Assembly: GCA_035691285.1 (NCBI GenBank)
Contig: DASSJI010000277.1
Coordinates: 1 to 30,971, forward strand
Reading direction: 5' to 3'
Length of the DNA stretch: 30,971 bases
Origin: DATFEN01 sp035691285
Lineage (GTDB): Bacteria > Acidobacteriota > Vicinamibacteria > Fen-336
Shown: piece by piece, positions 23,285 through 30,773 of the stretch
Layout of the letters: every line of letters begins with the position of its first letter
Numbering within the stretch: the first letter of the stretch is position 1
Notes under the pieces: generated by a model
What the model was told of the DNA's origin: nothing
The model's input: only the letters and a program-made list of their open reading frames with translations
Databases searched by the model: none
Program-made: the position numbers and the translations under genes

Positions 23285-23320
23285 GGCTCAAAGCCCCTTT
23301 GTTGGGCCCGGGATGGGCCC
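23285..23320 (-). promoter_or_regulatory. Structured leader upstream of rpsF
   Basis: Between pth and rpsF, the minus strand can fold GGGCCC (23320-23315) with GGGCCC (23309-23304) around a five-base loop. It can also fold GGCT (23295-23292) with AGCC (23288-23285) around TTG, just before the AAGGAGG ribosome-binding site. Many bacteria carry an S6:S18-binding leader here. I cannot match that motif with certainty, so this is only a candidate. Confidence 0.25.
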
Positions 23321-23358
23321 CTACCGGGAGCAAGGAGACGAAACGGAGGCCTAGTATC

Positions 23359-23931
23359 TCATGCCGAGGGGGTTCCGTTGAAGCGGTTCATGGCGGCGAC
23401 CGCGCCCTCGCGCAGCACGCACTCCACGGCGTCAGCGGCCCGCTCGACGGCTTCCCCCACCACGAGGACGTCCTCCGGCGGGAACGCGTCCAGCACGTAC
23501 TCGGCCAGGTCTGCGGGAGCCTCGCCCCGCCTGATGCCCACCCGCACCCGGGGGAACTCCTCGCTGCCCAGCACCTCGATGATCGAGAGCAGGCCGTTGT
23601 GTCCTCCGTGGCTGCCCCGCTCGCGGACACGCAGCCGGCCCAGCTCGAGCGCCACGTCGTCCAGCACCACGAGGAGGTCCTGAGGCGATGCGCCGTAGGT
23701 CGCCAGCAGGCGCTCCACTGCCGAGCCGCTGCGGTTCATGAAGGTGAGGGGCTTGGCCAGGAGGGCGGCCTCGCCCGCCAGCAGGACGTCCTGAACCTGG
23801 ACCAGCGCCTCCTCACGCCCCGGCCCGACGCCCGCCCTGGCGAGGAGCGTGTCGACGACCATGAACCCGACGTTGTGGCGCGTACGGCGGTACCGCTCGC
23901 CGGGGTTTCCGAGGCCGACGACGAAGCGCAT
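23359..23931 (-). CDS. pth: Peptidyl-tRNA hydrolase
   Basis: Pth releases tRNA from peptidyl-tRNA dropped by stalled ribosomes. The 190-residue protein shows all family residues: Asn9 (GLGNPG), the catalytic His19 (RTRHNVGF), KPLTFMN with Asn66, VLDDV with Asp91, and GSHGGHNGL with Asn112. These correspond to Asn10, His20, Asn68, Asp93 and Asn114 of the E. coli enzyme. The ATG at 23931 is 7 bases after rplY. The ychF gene often found after pth is absent. Confidence 0.97.
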   Translation of the reverse strand: MRFVVGLGNPGERYRRTRHNVGFMVVDTLLARAGVGPGREEALVQVQDVLLAGEAALLAKPLTFMNRSGSAVERLLATYGASPQDLLVVLDDVALELGRLRVRERGSHGGHNGLLSIIEVLGSEEFPRVRVGIRRGEAPADLAEYVLDAFPPEDVLVVGEAVERAADAVECVLREGAVAAMNRFNGTPSA

Positions 23932-23938
23932 CCCCTCC

Positions 23939-24652
23939 TTACTTCTTCTCCTTCTTCTCGGCCTTCTCGGGCTTGGCCTCGCCCTCCTCGCCCTCGGCCG
24001 CGGTCTTGCCCTTCTTGATGACCTCGGGCTCCGCCACCGCGCCTTCGGCGGCCGCCTCCACGGCCTCGGCGGCCGCGGGAGCGACCTCCTCCTCGGCCCG
24101 CGGCGCCACGACGTGGACGACGACCACGTCGCTTCCGGTCAGCACCTTGACCTTGTCCGAGACCTTGATGTCGGAGACGCGCAGGTGCTTGCCGATCTCG
24201 AGCGGCGTGGTGTCGACGACGATGCGCTCGGGGATGTCCGTGGGCAGGCACAGCACCTCGAGCTCGCGGGTGACGAAGTCCAGCACGCCGCCCTGGGTCT
24301 TCACGCCCACGGGCGTGCCCTGGAGCTCGACGTGGACCTTGACCTCGATCGGCTTGTCGAGAGCGACCTCGTAGAAGTCCGCGTGGAGCAGCCGGTGCTT
24401 GATCGGCTCGATCTGGAACTCCTTCAGGATCACCTTGCGCCGGCTCCCGCCCAGGTCGAGGTCGAAGAGCGTGTTCTCCCCCGAGGCGCTCCTCAGGATC
24501 GCGGTGATCTCCTTGGGAGAGACGGAGACGGCGACGGTCTCCTTCCCGGTCCCGTACAGGACGCCGGGGATCTTGCCTTGCGCCCGCAGGCGGCGGTTCT
24601 CGTTCTTTCCGGTACTGTTGCGGCTCTCCGCCGCGACCACGATCTCAGGCAT
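23939..24652 (-). CDS. rplY: 50S ribosomal protein L25 / general stress protein CTC
   Basis: L25 binds 5S rRNA. The 237-residue protein is the long, two-domain CTC form. The 5S-binding domain (about 1-92) contains RRLRAQGKIPGVLYG and KHRLLHADFYEV. The TL5-type beta domain contains GVKTQGGVLDFVTRELEV and PLEIGKHLRVSD. The last 50 residues are an Ala/Glu/Lys-rich acidic-basic tail. The ATG at 24652 is 18 bases after the prs stop with AAGGAG in the gap. The prs-ctc-pth order is the conserved one. Confidence 0.95.
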   Translation of the reverse strand: MPEIVVAAESRNSTGKNENRRLRAQGKIPGVLYGTGKETVAVSVSPKEITAILRSASGENTLFDLDLGGSRRKVILKEFQIEPIKHRLLHADFYEVALDKPIEVKVHVELQGTPVGVKTQGGVLDFVTRELEVLCLPTDIPERIVVDTTPLEIGKHLRVSDIKVSDKVKVLTGSDVVVVHVVAPRAEEEVAPAAAEAVEAAAEGAVAEPEVIKKGKTAAEGEEGEAKPEKAEKKEKK

Positions 24653-24670
24653 GACGGCTTGCTCTCCTTG

Positions 24671-25612
24671 TTACACGAACAGACTGGTCACCGAGGTCTC
24701 GTCGTGGATGTTGCGGATCGCCTTGGCCATCAGCTCCGCGATCGACAGCTCCACGATCTTCGGGTTCTCCTTGATCTCCGGGCTCAGCGGCATCGAGTCG
24801 GTGACGATGAGTCTCGAGAGGGGCGACGCCTCGATCTTGCCGAGCGCCTGGCCCGACAGCACGCCGTGGGAGCACGACGCCAGGACGTCGCGGGCGCCGG
24901 CCTTCGCGATGGCCTGTGCCACCTGGGTCAGCGTGCCCCCGGTGTCCACCATGTCGTCGACGATGAGGGCGGTGCGCCCCTCGACGTCGCCGATGACGTT
25001 GTGGACCTCGGCGACGTTGGGCTGGGTCCGGCGCTTGTCGACGATGGCCAGCGTGGCGTCCAGGCGCTTGGCGTAGGCGCGGGCGCGCTCCACGGCGCCG
25101 GGGTCCGGCGCGACGATCGTGAGGTCCTCGAGCTTGAGCTTCGACACGTAGTCGATGACCACGGGCGCCGCGAACAGGTGGTCCACCGGCACGTCGAAGA
25201 AGCCCTGGATCTGCGAGGCGTGCAGGTCCATGGTGAGGATGCGGTCGGTGCCGGCCGCCGACAGGAGGTCCGCCACGAGCTTCGCCGAGATCGGCACCCG
25301 GGGTTTGTCCTTGCGGTCCTGGCGCGCGTAGCCGTAGTAGGGCATGACCGCGGTGATGCGCGAGGCGCTCGAGCGCTTGAAGGCGTCGAGCATCACGAGC
25401 AGCTCCATCAGGTTTTCGTTGACGGGCGGGCTCGTGGGCTGCACCACGAACACGTCGGCGCCGCGGACGTTGTCCTGGATCTGGAACCAGACCTCGCCGT
25501 CGCTGAAGCGGGCCAGATGGGCGCGGCCCATGGGCACGCCCAGCCAGCGGGCGATCGACTGCGCGAGGGCGGGGTGCGCGTTGCCGGTGAAGATCCGCAG
25601 CTCTCTCGACAT
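24671..25612 (-). CDS. prs: Ribose-phosphate pyrophosphokinase
   Basis: Prs makes PRPP from ribose 5-phosphate and ATP, feeding nucleotide, histidine and tryptophan synthesis. The 313-residue class I enzyme contains the ATP-binding segment FSDGE, RITAVMPYYGYARQDRK (85-101, catalytic flexible loop), DLHASQIQGFF (129-139, His131), VAPDPG and the PRPP loop VDDMVDTGGT (218-227). Length is standard. It follows tRNA-Gln by 27 bases, so a tRNA must be cut from the leader if both are on one transcript. Confidence 0.97.
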   Translation of the reverse strand: MSRELRIFTGNAHPALAQSIARWLGVPMGRAHLARFSDGEVWFQIQDNVRGADVFVVQPTSPPVNENLMELLVMLDAFKRSSASRITAVMPYYGYARQDRKDKPRVPISAKLVADLLSAAGTDRILTMDLHASQIQGFFDVPVDHLFAAPVVIDYVSKLKLEDLTIVAPDPGAVERARAYAKRLDATLAIVDKRRTQPNVAEVHNVIGDVEGRTALIVDDMVDTGGTLTQVAQAIAKAGARDVLASCSHGVLSGQALGKIEASPLSRLIVTDSMPLSPEIKENPKIVELSIAELMAKAIRNIHDETSVTSLFV

Positions 25613-25639
25613 GCACTGGCTCAGCAGGCGTCCCGCGAG

Positions 25640-25714
25640 TGGCTGGGGCGGAAGGATTCGAACCTTCGAATACGGGATCCAAAGTCCCGCGCCTTACCGC
25701 TTGGCCACGCCCCA
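25640..25714 (-). tRNA. tRNA-Gln (anticodon UUG)
   Basis: The acceptor stem TGGGGCG pairs with CGCCCCA (25708-25714 with 25644-25650). The anticodon stem CGGGA/TCCCG holds the loop CTTTGGA with anticodon TTG, and the T-arm is GAAGG TTCGAAT CCTTC. CCA is encoded (25640-25642). A tRNA-Gln between ispE and prs is a recurring arrangement in deltaproteobacteria such as Geobacter and in related lineages. Confidence 0.96.
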
Positions 25715-25742
25715 ACCGGGGCGGCTCAGGTCCGCCCGTCTT

Positions 25743-26057
25743 CTACTGCTGGGGTGCCTCCGTCTTGGGTTGTTCGGAACTCGCGGGCGCGGAGCCCGAC
25801 GCGGCTCCCACCTGCTGCTTGTAGACCGAGAGCACCTTCTCCTCGAGGTACTGCCGCATCTGGTTGTTCAGAGGGTGAGCGATGTCCTTGAAGGTGCCGT
25901 CCTTGCGCTTCTTGCTCGGCATCGACACGAAGAGCCCCTTCGGACCGTGGATGATCTTGATGTCCGTCACGACGAAGCACTGATCGAACACGATCGACAC
26001 GAAGGCCTTGAGCTTCTCGTCGTCCACCGGGATGACCTTGACGTCCGTGATCTCCAT
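25743..26057 (-). CDS. spoVG: SpoVG-family regulator
   Basis: SpoVG is a small nucleic-acid-binding regulator, best known from Firmicutes, where it affects sporulation septation and virulence. The first 80 residues follow the family almost exactly: MEITDVKVIP, AFVSIVFD, VVTDIKIIHGPKGLFVSMPS, KRKDGTFKDIAHPLN and the helix QMRQYLEEKVL. A Gln/Pro/Ala-rich tail of about 24 residues is added. The ATG at 26057 has AAGGAG 7 bases upstream and lies 18 bases after ispE. No sporulation genes are near; its target here is unknown. Confidence 0.95.
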   Translation of the reverse strand: MEITDVKVIPVDDEKLKAFVSIVFDQCFVVTDIKIIHGPKGLFVSMPSKKRKDGTFKDIAHPLNNQMRQYLEEKVLSVYKQQVGAASGSAPASSEQPKTEAPQQ

Positions 26058-26075
26058 GATGTGGCTCCTTCCCTG

Positions 26076-26984
26076 CTATCCCCGTTGCACGCCTTTTCGG
26101 TACTGGTCGAGGGTGAGGGTGCGACACCGGAGCGCGCGGAAGCCGAGCGCTCGAAGCGCCGCGACGGCCTTCTGCGCTCGCCGGGCGTCCCTGAACAGCC
26201 CGAAGTACGTCGAGCCGCTCCCCGACAGCGCCATGTGGCGCGCCCCCGCCTCGCTCAGGACCCCCCGGACACGGCTCACCGCAGCCCGGAGGTCCGGGGC
26301 CTCCTCCAGAGCCGCGTCCTCGAGCTCGTTGACGAGAGCGCGGAAGCCCGCATCTCCCTCCAAGTCGCTCGATCCAAAGTAGTAGATGCTACGGCTGTTT
26401 TCCCGCGGTGTCAATCGAGCGGCCACGCGCCGGAACACTGCGGCGGTCGAAACAGGCCGCTCCGGATCGACGATCACGACGTGCGCGCGCAATTGTCGCG
26501 CCAGGGCGAACACCTCGTCGCCCCTGGCAAGGCCCAGAGCAGTGCCTCCGACCAGGAAATAGGGCACGTCGGCCCCGAGCCGCCGAGCCAGCAGCAGGAG
26601 GTTCGAGGCTCCCAGGCCGAGCCTCAGGCCCCGGTCGAGAGCCATCAGCGTGGCCGCGGCGTTGCTGCTGCCGCCGCCGAGGCCGCCCGCGACGGGGATC
26701 CGCTTCTTCAGGACGATCTCGACCCCCTCGTTGCGCTTCGCGAAGCCGAGGATCGCGCGCGCGGCGCGGACCGCCAGGTTCGACTCGTCGGTCGGCACCC
26801 CGGAATGGTCGCAGCGCAGGGAGACCCGGCCGTCAGGCGTCAGGCGCAGAATCAGGTCGTCGTGCAGATCGACCGACTGGAAGAGCGTTCGCAGCTCGTG
26901 GTAGCCGTCGGCGCGCACGCCGAGCACCTCGAGGCCCAGGTTGATCTTCGCGTACGAGCGGACGCGCAGGACACGGGACTTCAT
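26076..26984 (-). CDS. ispE: 4-diphosphocytidyl-2-C-methyl-D-erythritol kinase
   Basis: IspE phosphorylates the 2-hydroxyl of CDP-methylerythritol, between IspD and IspF in the MEP pathway. The 302-residue GHMP kinase has AKINLGLEVLG (12-22, Lys13), DGYHELRTLFQSVDL (26-40), the ATP loop PVAGGLGGGSSNAA (97-110), the base Asp139 in GADVPYFL and LSGSGSTYFGLF near the end. The ATG at 26984 overlaps the stop of the upstream lipoprotein gene as ATGA. IspD and IspF are encoded about 23 kb away in this window. Confidence 0.96.
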   Translation of the reverse strand: MKSRVLRVRSYAKINLGLEVLGVRADGYHELRTLFQSVDLHDDLILRLTPDGRVSLRCDHSGVPTDESNLAVRAARAILGFAKRNEGVEIVLKKRIPVAGGLGGGSSNAAATLMALDRGLRLGLGASNLLLLARRLGADVPYFLVGGTALGLARGDEVFALARQLRAHVVIVDPERPVSTAAVFRRVAARLTPRENSRSIYYFGSSDLEGDAGFRALVNELEDAALEEAPDLRAAVSRVRGVLSEAGARHMALSGSGSTYFGLFRDARRAQKAVAALRALGFRALRCRTLTLDQYRKGVQRG

Positions 26985-27577
26985 CGCGCGCTCCACAGGC
27001 GGCGGGCCTCCTCGGCGTCCACGTCCCGGTAGCCCAGGGCGGGCGGCGCGTCGAAGGCGCCCTCGGGGAGGTCCGCCCCGGTCTCGACCTCGTCGACGCT
27101 CACCTTGAGCCGGCCGCCGTCCGGCAGCGTCGCGAGAATGGTCCGCGGCAGCTCGGCCCCCCAGCCCACCTCGTAGGCGCGGAGGCGCGGCGAGGCCACG
27201 CCCACCAGCAGGTCCATCACCTCCGCCGGCTCGAGGGCGATGCCGAAGAGCGCTTCGAAGCTCGCCCGATCGGCATCCGCGTGAAACGCGGCGCGGCTCC
27301 CGGGGAAGACCGCGCTCAGCCGGCCCCCGCGCGCCACGGCCACCACGCGCGGCCCGACCGGACCCGGCACCTCGACGCGCAGGGCGTCCGGCCGCCGGAA
27401 CGCGACGATCGCGGCGGTGCGGGCGCGCAGCTCGGGCCCGCGAAGAGAGACCCGGAGGCTGGCGCTGTAGGTCGCCGCGGCGCGCGCGCGCTCGAGGGCT
27501 CCGGGCGGCGGCGGTCGCAGGCTCGCGCAGGCCGCCGACGCGAGCGCTGCCCACGCCGCGAGCCGGAATCGCTTCAG
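26981..27577 (-). CDS. Putative outer-membrane lipoprotein (LolB/DUF4292-like)
   Basis: The 198-residue product begins MKRFRLAAWAALASAAC if translation starts at a CTG at 27577. That codon overlaps the TPR gene stop as CTGA, mirroring the ATGA overlaps elsewhere. The hydrophobic segment ending SAAC at Cys17 is a plausible lipobox. The rest is beta-rich with alternating hydrophobics (TYSASLRVSLRG, RPDALRVEVPGPVGPRVVAV, LLVGVASPRL), like the LolB/DUF4292 group that often precedes ispE. No ATG or GTG gives a sensible N-terminus: the frame runs upstream to a GTG at 27700, but through unlikely Arg/Gly-rich sequence inside the TPR gene. The start is therefore uncertain; the family is a weak match. 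Confidence 0.7.
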   Translation of the reverse strand: MKRFRLAAWAALASAACASLRPPPPGALERARAAATYSASLRVSLRGPELRARTAAIVAFRRPDALRVEVPGPVGPRVVAVARGGRLSAVFPGSRAAFHADADRASFEALFGIALEPAEVMDLLVGVASPRLRAYEVGWGAELPRTILATLPDGGRLKVSVDEVETGADLPEGAFDAPPALGYRDVDAEEARRLWSAR

Positions 27578-29529
27578 GGATTGGGGCGCGGCGTGGCGCC
27601 GCTGGCCTCGAGGGCCTTCTGGGCGGCGCGGATCTTGTCGCCGACCGCGGAGCGGTCCAGCTCGCCGTCCTCGTCCTCGGCCGTCAGGGCCTTCTGCCAC
27701 CAGCTGAGCGCCTCGGCGACGTTGCCGCGGCGCTCGAGGGCGTCGCCGAGGTGGTCGAACACCACGGCGTTGCTGCCGGGCTTGCCGGCCGCCCGCCGCA
27801 GGTTCTCCTCGGCGGGAGCCAGGCGGTTGAGCCGGAACTGCGCCCAGCCGAGGCTGTCGAGATAGGCGCCGTTCTCCGGATCGAGGGCGACGGCCTTCTC
27901 GATCAGCTCCAGCGCCTCCTCGACCCGCACGCCGCGGTCGGCGTTCATGTATCCGAGATAGTTCAGGATCGGCGCCGAGTCGGGCTGCACGGAAAGCGCG
28001 TCGCGGAAGACGGCCTCGGCCTCGTCGTGGCGCTTCTGGCGCTCCAGTGCCGCTCCGAGCTGGAAGAGCGCGCGGAGGTTCCTGGCGTCCTTCGCCCGAG
28101 CCTCGCGCAGCACATCCTCGGCGTCCGGGTAGCGCCTCGCGCGCTGGTAGAACTCGGCCACCTGCAGGAGCACCTCCACGTCGCCCGGCGACTGCTCGCG
28201 GAGGGCGCCGACGATCTTCAGCGCGCTCTCGAGGTCGCCCTTCTCGCGGAGCGCAGTGGCCTCGAGGGTCGCGAGGTCCGCATCCTTGGGAAACCTCGCG
28301 CGGGCGGCGCGCGCCTCGGCGATCGCGGCGTCCAGGTCCTTCGCGAGGAGGAGCGCCTCGACGCGATAGCCCAGGACGTCCGCGTCCGGCTCGCCGCCGA
28401 CCGTCGCGGCCTTGCCGAAGGCCTCGGCGGCCTCCGCGAAGCGGCCGAGCTGCTGGCGGGCGAAGCCGAGCCTCACCAGGAAGAAGCGGTCGCGGCCTTC
28501 CTCCTCCCGGCGATCGCCGGCACGCTGGCGCGAGAGCAGAGCCGCGTACAGGGAGGCCGCCGACTCGTGGTCGCGCCGGGCCTCGGCCACCGTCGCCTTG
28601 AGGAAGAGGGCGCGCACGTTGCGGGGGTCCTGGGCGAGGATCGCGTCGGCGGCGGCCGCCGCGCCGTCGAAGTCGCGCATCTCGCGAAGCGCGCGGCCCC
28701 TGAGATCGAGCGCGCCGGGATTCTTCGCGTCTGCGTCGAGAATGGCCTGGGCCTCGGCGAGGGCCTCCTTGGGCCGGTGCGCCCCGAGCAGCACGTCTCC
28801 GAGGGACAGCCGCGTCCGGAAGTCGCGCGGCTCGATCTCGAGGGCCTTGCGATAATGCAGCACGGCCTGCTCGACCTGGTTGGCCTGCGCGTAGGTGTCG
28901 CCCAGCTCGACGAGCGCCTCCGAGGAACCGGGCCGGATCTCGAGGGCATGCTGCAGAGCGCCGGCCGCCTTCTCTGGCTGGCCCAGCGCGAGGTAGTGAG
29001 ACCCGAGCTGCACCCAGCCGTCGTAGTTGTTGGGGTCGTACTCCAGGGCGCGTTCCCAGGCGCTCGCGGCGCCCGCCGCGTCGCCGAGGCGCCGGTAGCC
29101 GTCGGCGAGGATGCGGAGCGTGAACACGTCCCCGGCGCGGAGCCGGACGGCCGCCTCGTACTCGGCCGCCGCTCGCTTGAGGGCTGCGGCATCGCCTGCC
29201 ACCTCGGACTGGACCTGGAGCACGCGTCCCAGGGTGAAGTGGGCCTCCGGGTCCTCCGGGTCGAGCCGCACGCCGGCCTCCGCCTCGCCGAGCGCGTCGT
29301 CGAAGCGGCCCATGTCCATCAGGAGGCGCGCGGTCTCGGTGCGCACCGCACCTGCGGCCGGATCCAGCTTCTGCGCCCGATCGTACGCCTCGAGCGCCTC
29401 CTTCGCCTCGCCGGTGAGGCGGGACTGGAGCCCGAGGCTGAACTGGTAGTAGGCCTCGGCGCGGCTGCGCGCGTCGGCCGCGTCGCCGCTCTGGGTGGCG
29501 ACGGCGAGAACGAACAGAAGGGCGCCCAT
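27574..29529 (-). CDS. Tetratricopeptide-repeat protein, probably exported
   Basis: The 651-residue protein is TPR repeats almost throughout (well over a dozen degenerate copies), for example LGDTYAQANQVEQAVLHYRK and LGYMNADRGVRVEEALELIE. The last repeats, with LDSLGWAQFRLNRLAPAEEN and LGDALERRGNVAEALSWWQK, match the C-terminal block common to TPR proteins encoded before ispE/LolB in many Proteobacteria and Acidobacteriota. The first 15 residues are hydrophobic and may be a short signal peptide without a basic start. The role is likely as a scaffold, possibly with the lipoprotein encoded immediately downstream; this is inference. The ATG at 29529 follows a GC hairpin at 29564-29586. Confidence 0.88.
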   Translation of the reverse strand: MGALLFVLAVATQSGDAADARSRAEAYYQFSLGLQSRLTGEAKEALEAYDRAQKLDPAAGAVRTETARLLMDMGRFDDALGEAEAGVRLDPEDPEAHFTLGRVLQVQSEVAGDAAALKRAAAEYEAAVRLRAGDVFTLRILADGYRRLGDAAGAASAWERALEYDPNNYDGWVQLGSHYLALGQPEKAAGALQHALEIRPGSSEALVELGDTYAQANQVEQAVLHYRKALEIEPRDFRTRLSLGDVLLGAHRPKEALAEAQAILDADAKNPGALDLRGRALREMRDFDGAAAAADAILAQDPRNVRALFLKATVAEARRDHESAASLYAALLSRQRAGDRREEEGRDRFFLVRLGFARQQLGRFAEAAEAFGKAATVGGEPDADVLGYRVEALLLAKDLDAAIAEARAARARFPKDADLATLEATALREKGDLESALKIVGALREQSPGDVEVLLQVAEFYQRARRYPDAEDVLREARAKDARNLRALFQLGAALERQKRHDEAEAVFRDALSVQPDSAPILNYLGYMNADRGVRVEEALELIEKAVALDPENGAYLDSLGWAQFRLNRLAPAEENLRRAAGKPGSNAVVFDHLGDALERRGNVAEALSWWQKALTAEDEDGELDRSAVGDKIRAAQKALEASGATPRPNP

Positions 29530-29563
29530 CGCCCCGATTCTCTCACACGGCGGCGGAATGGGA

Positions 29564-29586
29564 GGCGAGGCGGACGCCGCCTCGCC
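29564..29586 (-). terminator. Strong GC hairpin between the 96-residue gene and the TPR gene
   Basis: Two perfect 10-base arms, ggcgaggcgg (29564-29573) and ccgcctcgcc (29577-29586), enclose a 3-base loop. It follows the stop of the upstream gene by 17 bases on the minus strand. The flank lacks a U-run (TCCCATTCC), so it is either a non-canonical terminator, a 3'-end stabiliser or an attenuator for the TPR gene. Confidence 0.45.
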
Positions 29587-29602
29587 CCCCGGCGACTTCC
29601 GG

Positions 29603-29893
29603 CTAGGCCGCCGCGTTGACCGAGGCGCGCCACTCCTCGACGATCCAGGCCTTCACCCGGCGCGCGTCGGCCGGCGTCCCCTCGACGGAGCGCAGGTAGT
29701 CGAAGTACCGGCGCTCGGCGCCGCCGCCGAAGGCCCGCGACGGGAAGGTCACGTAGGTCTCGCCGTCGGCTCCGTTCCAGAGCGCGAAGCCCACCAGCTT
29801 CATTCCCGCGAGGGGACCCTCGTCGAACACGATCTCGGCATCGCACACGAGACGCTCGGGACCGTTCTCCCGGTTAATGAACAGCACACGCAT
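29603..29893 (-). CDS. Small protein with SpoVG-like pattern
   Basis: I do not recognise this 96-residue protein as a named family. Its pattern resembles SpoVG: a strand AEIVFDE, a strand GMKLVGFALW, a turn with Gly-Glu-Thr, YVTFPSR (compare LFVSMPSK in SpoVG at 25743-26057), then a hydrophilic loop and a final amphipathic helix KAWIVEEWRAS. It is acidic-rich and has no signal peptide. A GGAGG sequence (from CCTCC at 29900-29904) lies 6 bases before the ATG at 29893, and the codon use is normal, so it is a genuine gene. It stands first in the minus-strand series, next to the vapBC pair on the other strand. Confidence 0.75.
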   Translation of the reverse strand: MRVLFINRENGPERLVCDAEIVFDEGPLAGMKLVGFALWNGADGETYVTFPSRAFGGGAERRYFDYLRSVEGTPADARRVKAWIVEEWRASVNAAA

Positions 29894-30050
29894 GGACGAC
29901 CTCCATGAGCATCGACCCGGCCGGGGAGAGCGGCTGGCGTCTTGGTTTACGGGTCGGACAGCTTCGGACGCTCGCGTCCGGTGCGTGGCGGAGGAGAGGC
30001 TACTTCAGGGGACGGCCGGGAAGGGTCCGGGGCGCCGGCCGAGTCGTTGC

Positions 30051-30079
30051 TTGCATTTCGAAGGTGCTTCCGGCAAAAT
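30051..30079 (+). promoter_or_regulatory. Promoter of vapBC, giving a leaderless transcript
   Basis: TTGCAT (30051-30056), 17 bases, then CAAAAT (30074-30079). Transcription would start about 7 bases later, at the A of the vapB ATG (30086), leaving no leader. The -35 hexamer is identical to that of the tRNA-tuf promoter. No Shine-Dalgarno precedes the ATG, consistent with a leaderless mRNA. Confidence 0.45.
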
Positions 30080-30085
30080 GATGGC

Positions 30086-30322
30086 ATGAGGACGAGTCTT
30101 TCCGTCCGCAACGTGCCGAAGGAGGTGCGCGACGAGCTTGCCGCGCGCGCCGCGCGGTGCGGCAAGTCGCTCCAGGAGTACCTGTTGGCCGAGCTCGAGC
30201 GGCTGGCGCGCCGACCCACGCCCGAGGCATGGCTCGAGCGCGTGCAGGCCCGCAAGTCCGCGACCGGTTCACGGGCCCCCGCCCGAGCGATCCTCGCGGC
30301 CCGCGCCGCCGATCGCCGGTGA
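30086..30322 (+). CDS. vapB: VapB/FitA-type ribbon-helix-helix antitoxin
   Basis: The 78-residue protein begins MRTSLSVRNVPKEVRDELA and continues AARCGKSLQEYLLAELERLA, the FitA/VapB ribbon-helix-helix DNA-binding fold: a beta strand (residues 2-8) and two helices. The C-terminal 35 residues are Arg/Ala-rich and would wrap around the toxin. It should repress its own promoter together with VapC. The ATG at 30086 was chosen because the RHH strand begins there; the open frame reaches back to 29942 without homology. vapC starts four bases before its end (GTGA). Confidence 0.9.
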   Translation: MRTSLSVRNVPKEVRDELAARAARCGKSLQEYLLAELERLARRPTPEAWLERVQARKSATGSRAPARAILAARAADRR

Positions 30323-30717
30323 GCGTCCTCGTCATCGACGCCTCCACCCTGGTCGCCGCCGTTGCCGACGCCGGTCCGGATGGGCGCTGGGCGGAGCCGT
30401 TGCTGCTCGAGGACGCGCTCGCGGCTCCCCAGCTCGTGACCGCCGAAGCCGGCAACATCCTCAGGCGCCTGGAGCTCGCAGGCACCCTGAGCGCGGGCGA
30501 CGCCGCCCTGGCTCATCGCGACCTTCTCGACTGCGACCTGGAGCTCTTTCCGTACGCACCCCTCGCGTCCCGGATCTGGGAGCTGCGCGGCGCGCTGACC
30601 GTCTACGACGCCTGGTACGTCGCCCTCGCGGAAGCGCTCGATGCGCCCCTCGCCACGCTCGACCCGAAGCTGACGCGCGCCGCGGGTCCTCGCTGTCGCT
30701 TCTTGACTCCGGAGTGA
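30319..30717 (+). CDS. vapC: VapC-type PIN-domain ribonuclease toxin
   Basis: VapC toxins are Mg-dependent endoribonucleases that cut tRNA or rRNA. The 132-residue protein has the four acidic positions of the PIN domain: Asp7 (VLVIDAST), Glu43 (TAEAGNILRR), Asp97 (TVYDAWYVALAE) and Asp115 (ATLDPKL). Length is typical. The start is a GTG at 30319 overlapping the antitoxin stop as GTGA. The pair is complete and all catalytic residues are present, so it should be functional. Its target cannot be predicted. Confidence 0.92.
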   Translation: MSVLVIDASTLVAAVADAGPDGRWAEPLLLEDALAAPQLVTAEAGNILRRLELAGTLSAGDAALAHRDLLDCDLELFPYAPLASRIWELRGALTVYDAWYVALAEALDAPLATLDPKLTRAAGPRCRFLTPE

Positions 30718-30773
30718 CGGCCCGCGTTCCTTGACCGCGCTATGATCGCGCAGCCTCACCAAGCGGACATGCC

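Noticed and set aside
30731..30746. TTGACC and TATGAT before the kinase as a promoter
   Set aside because: The two hexamers are only four bases apart, too close to act together. Only the -10-like element might be real.
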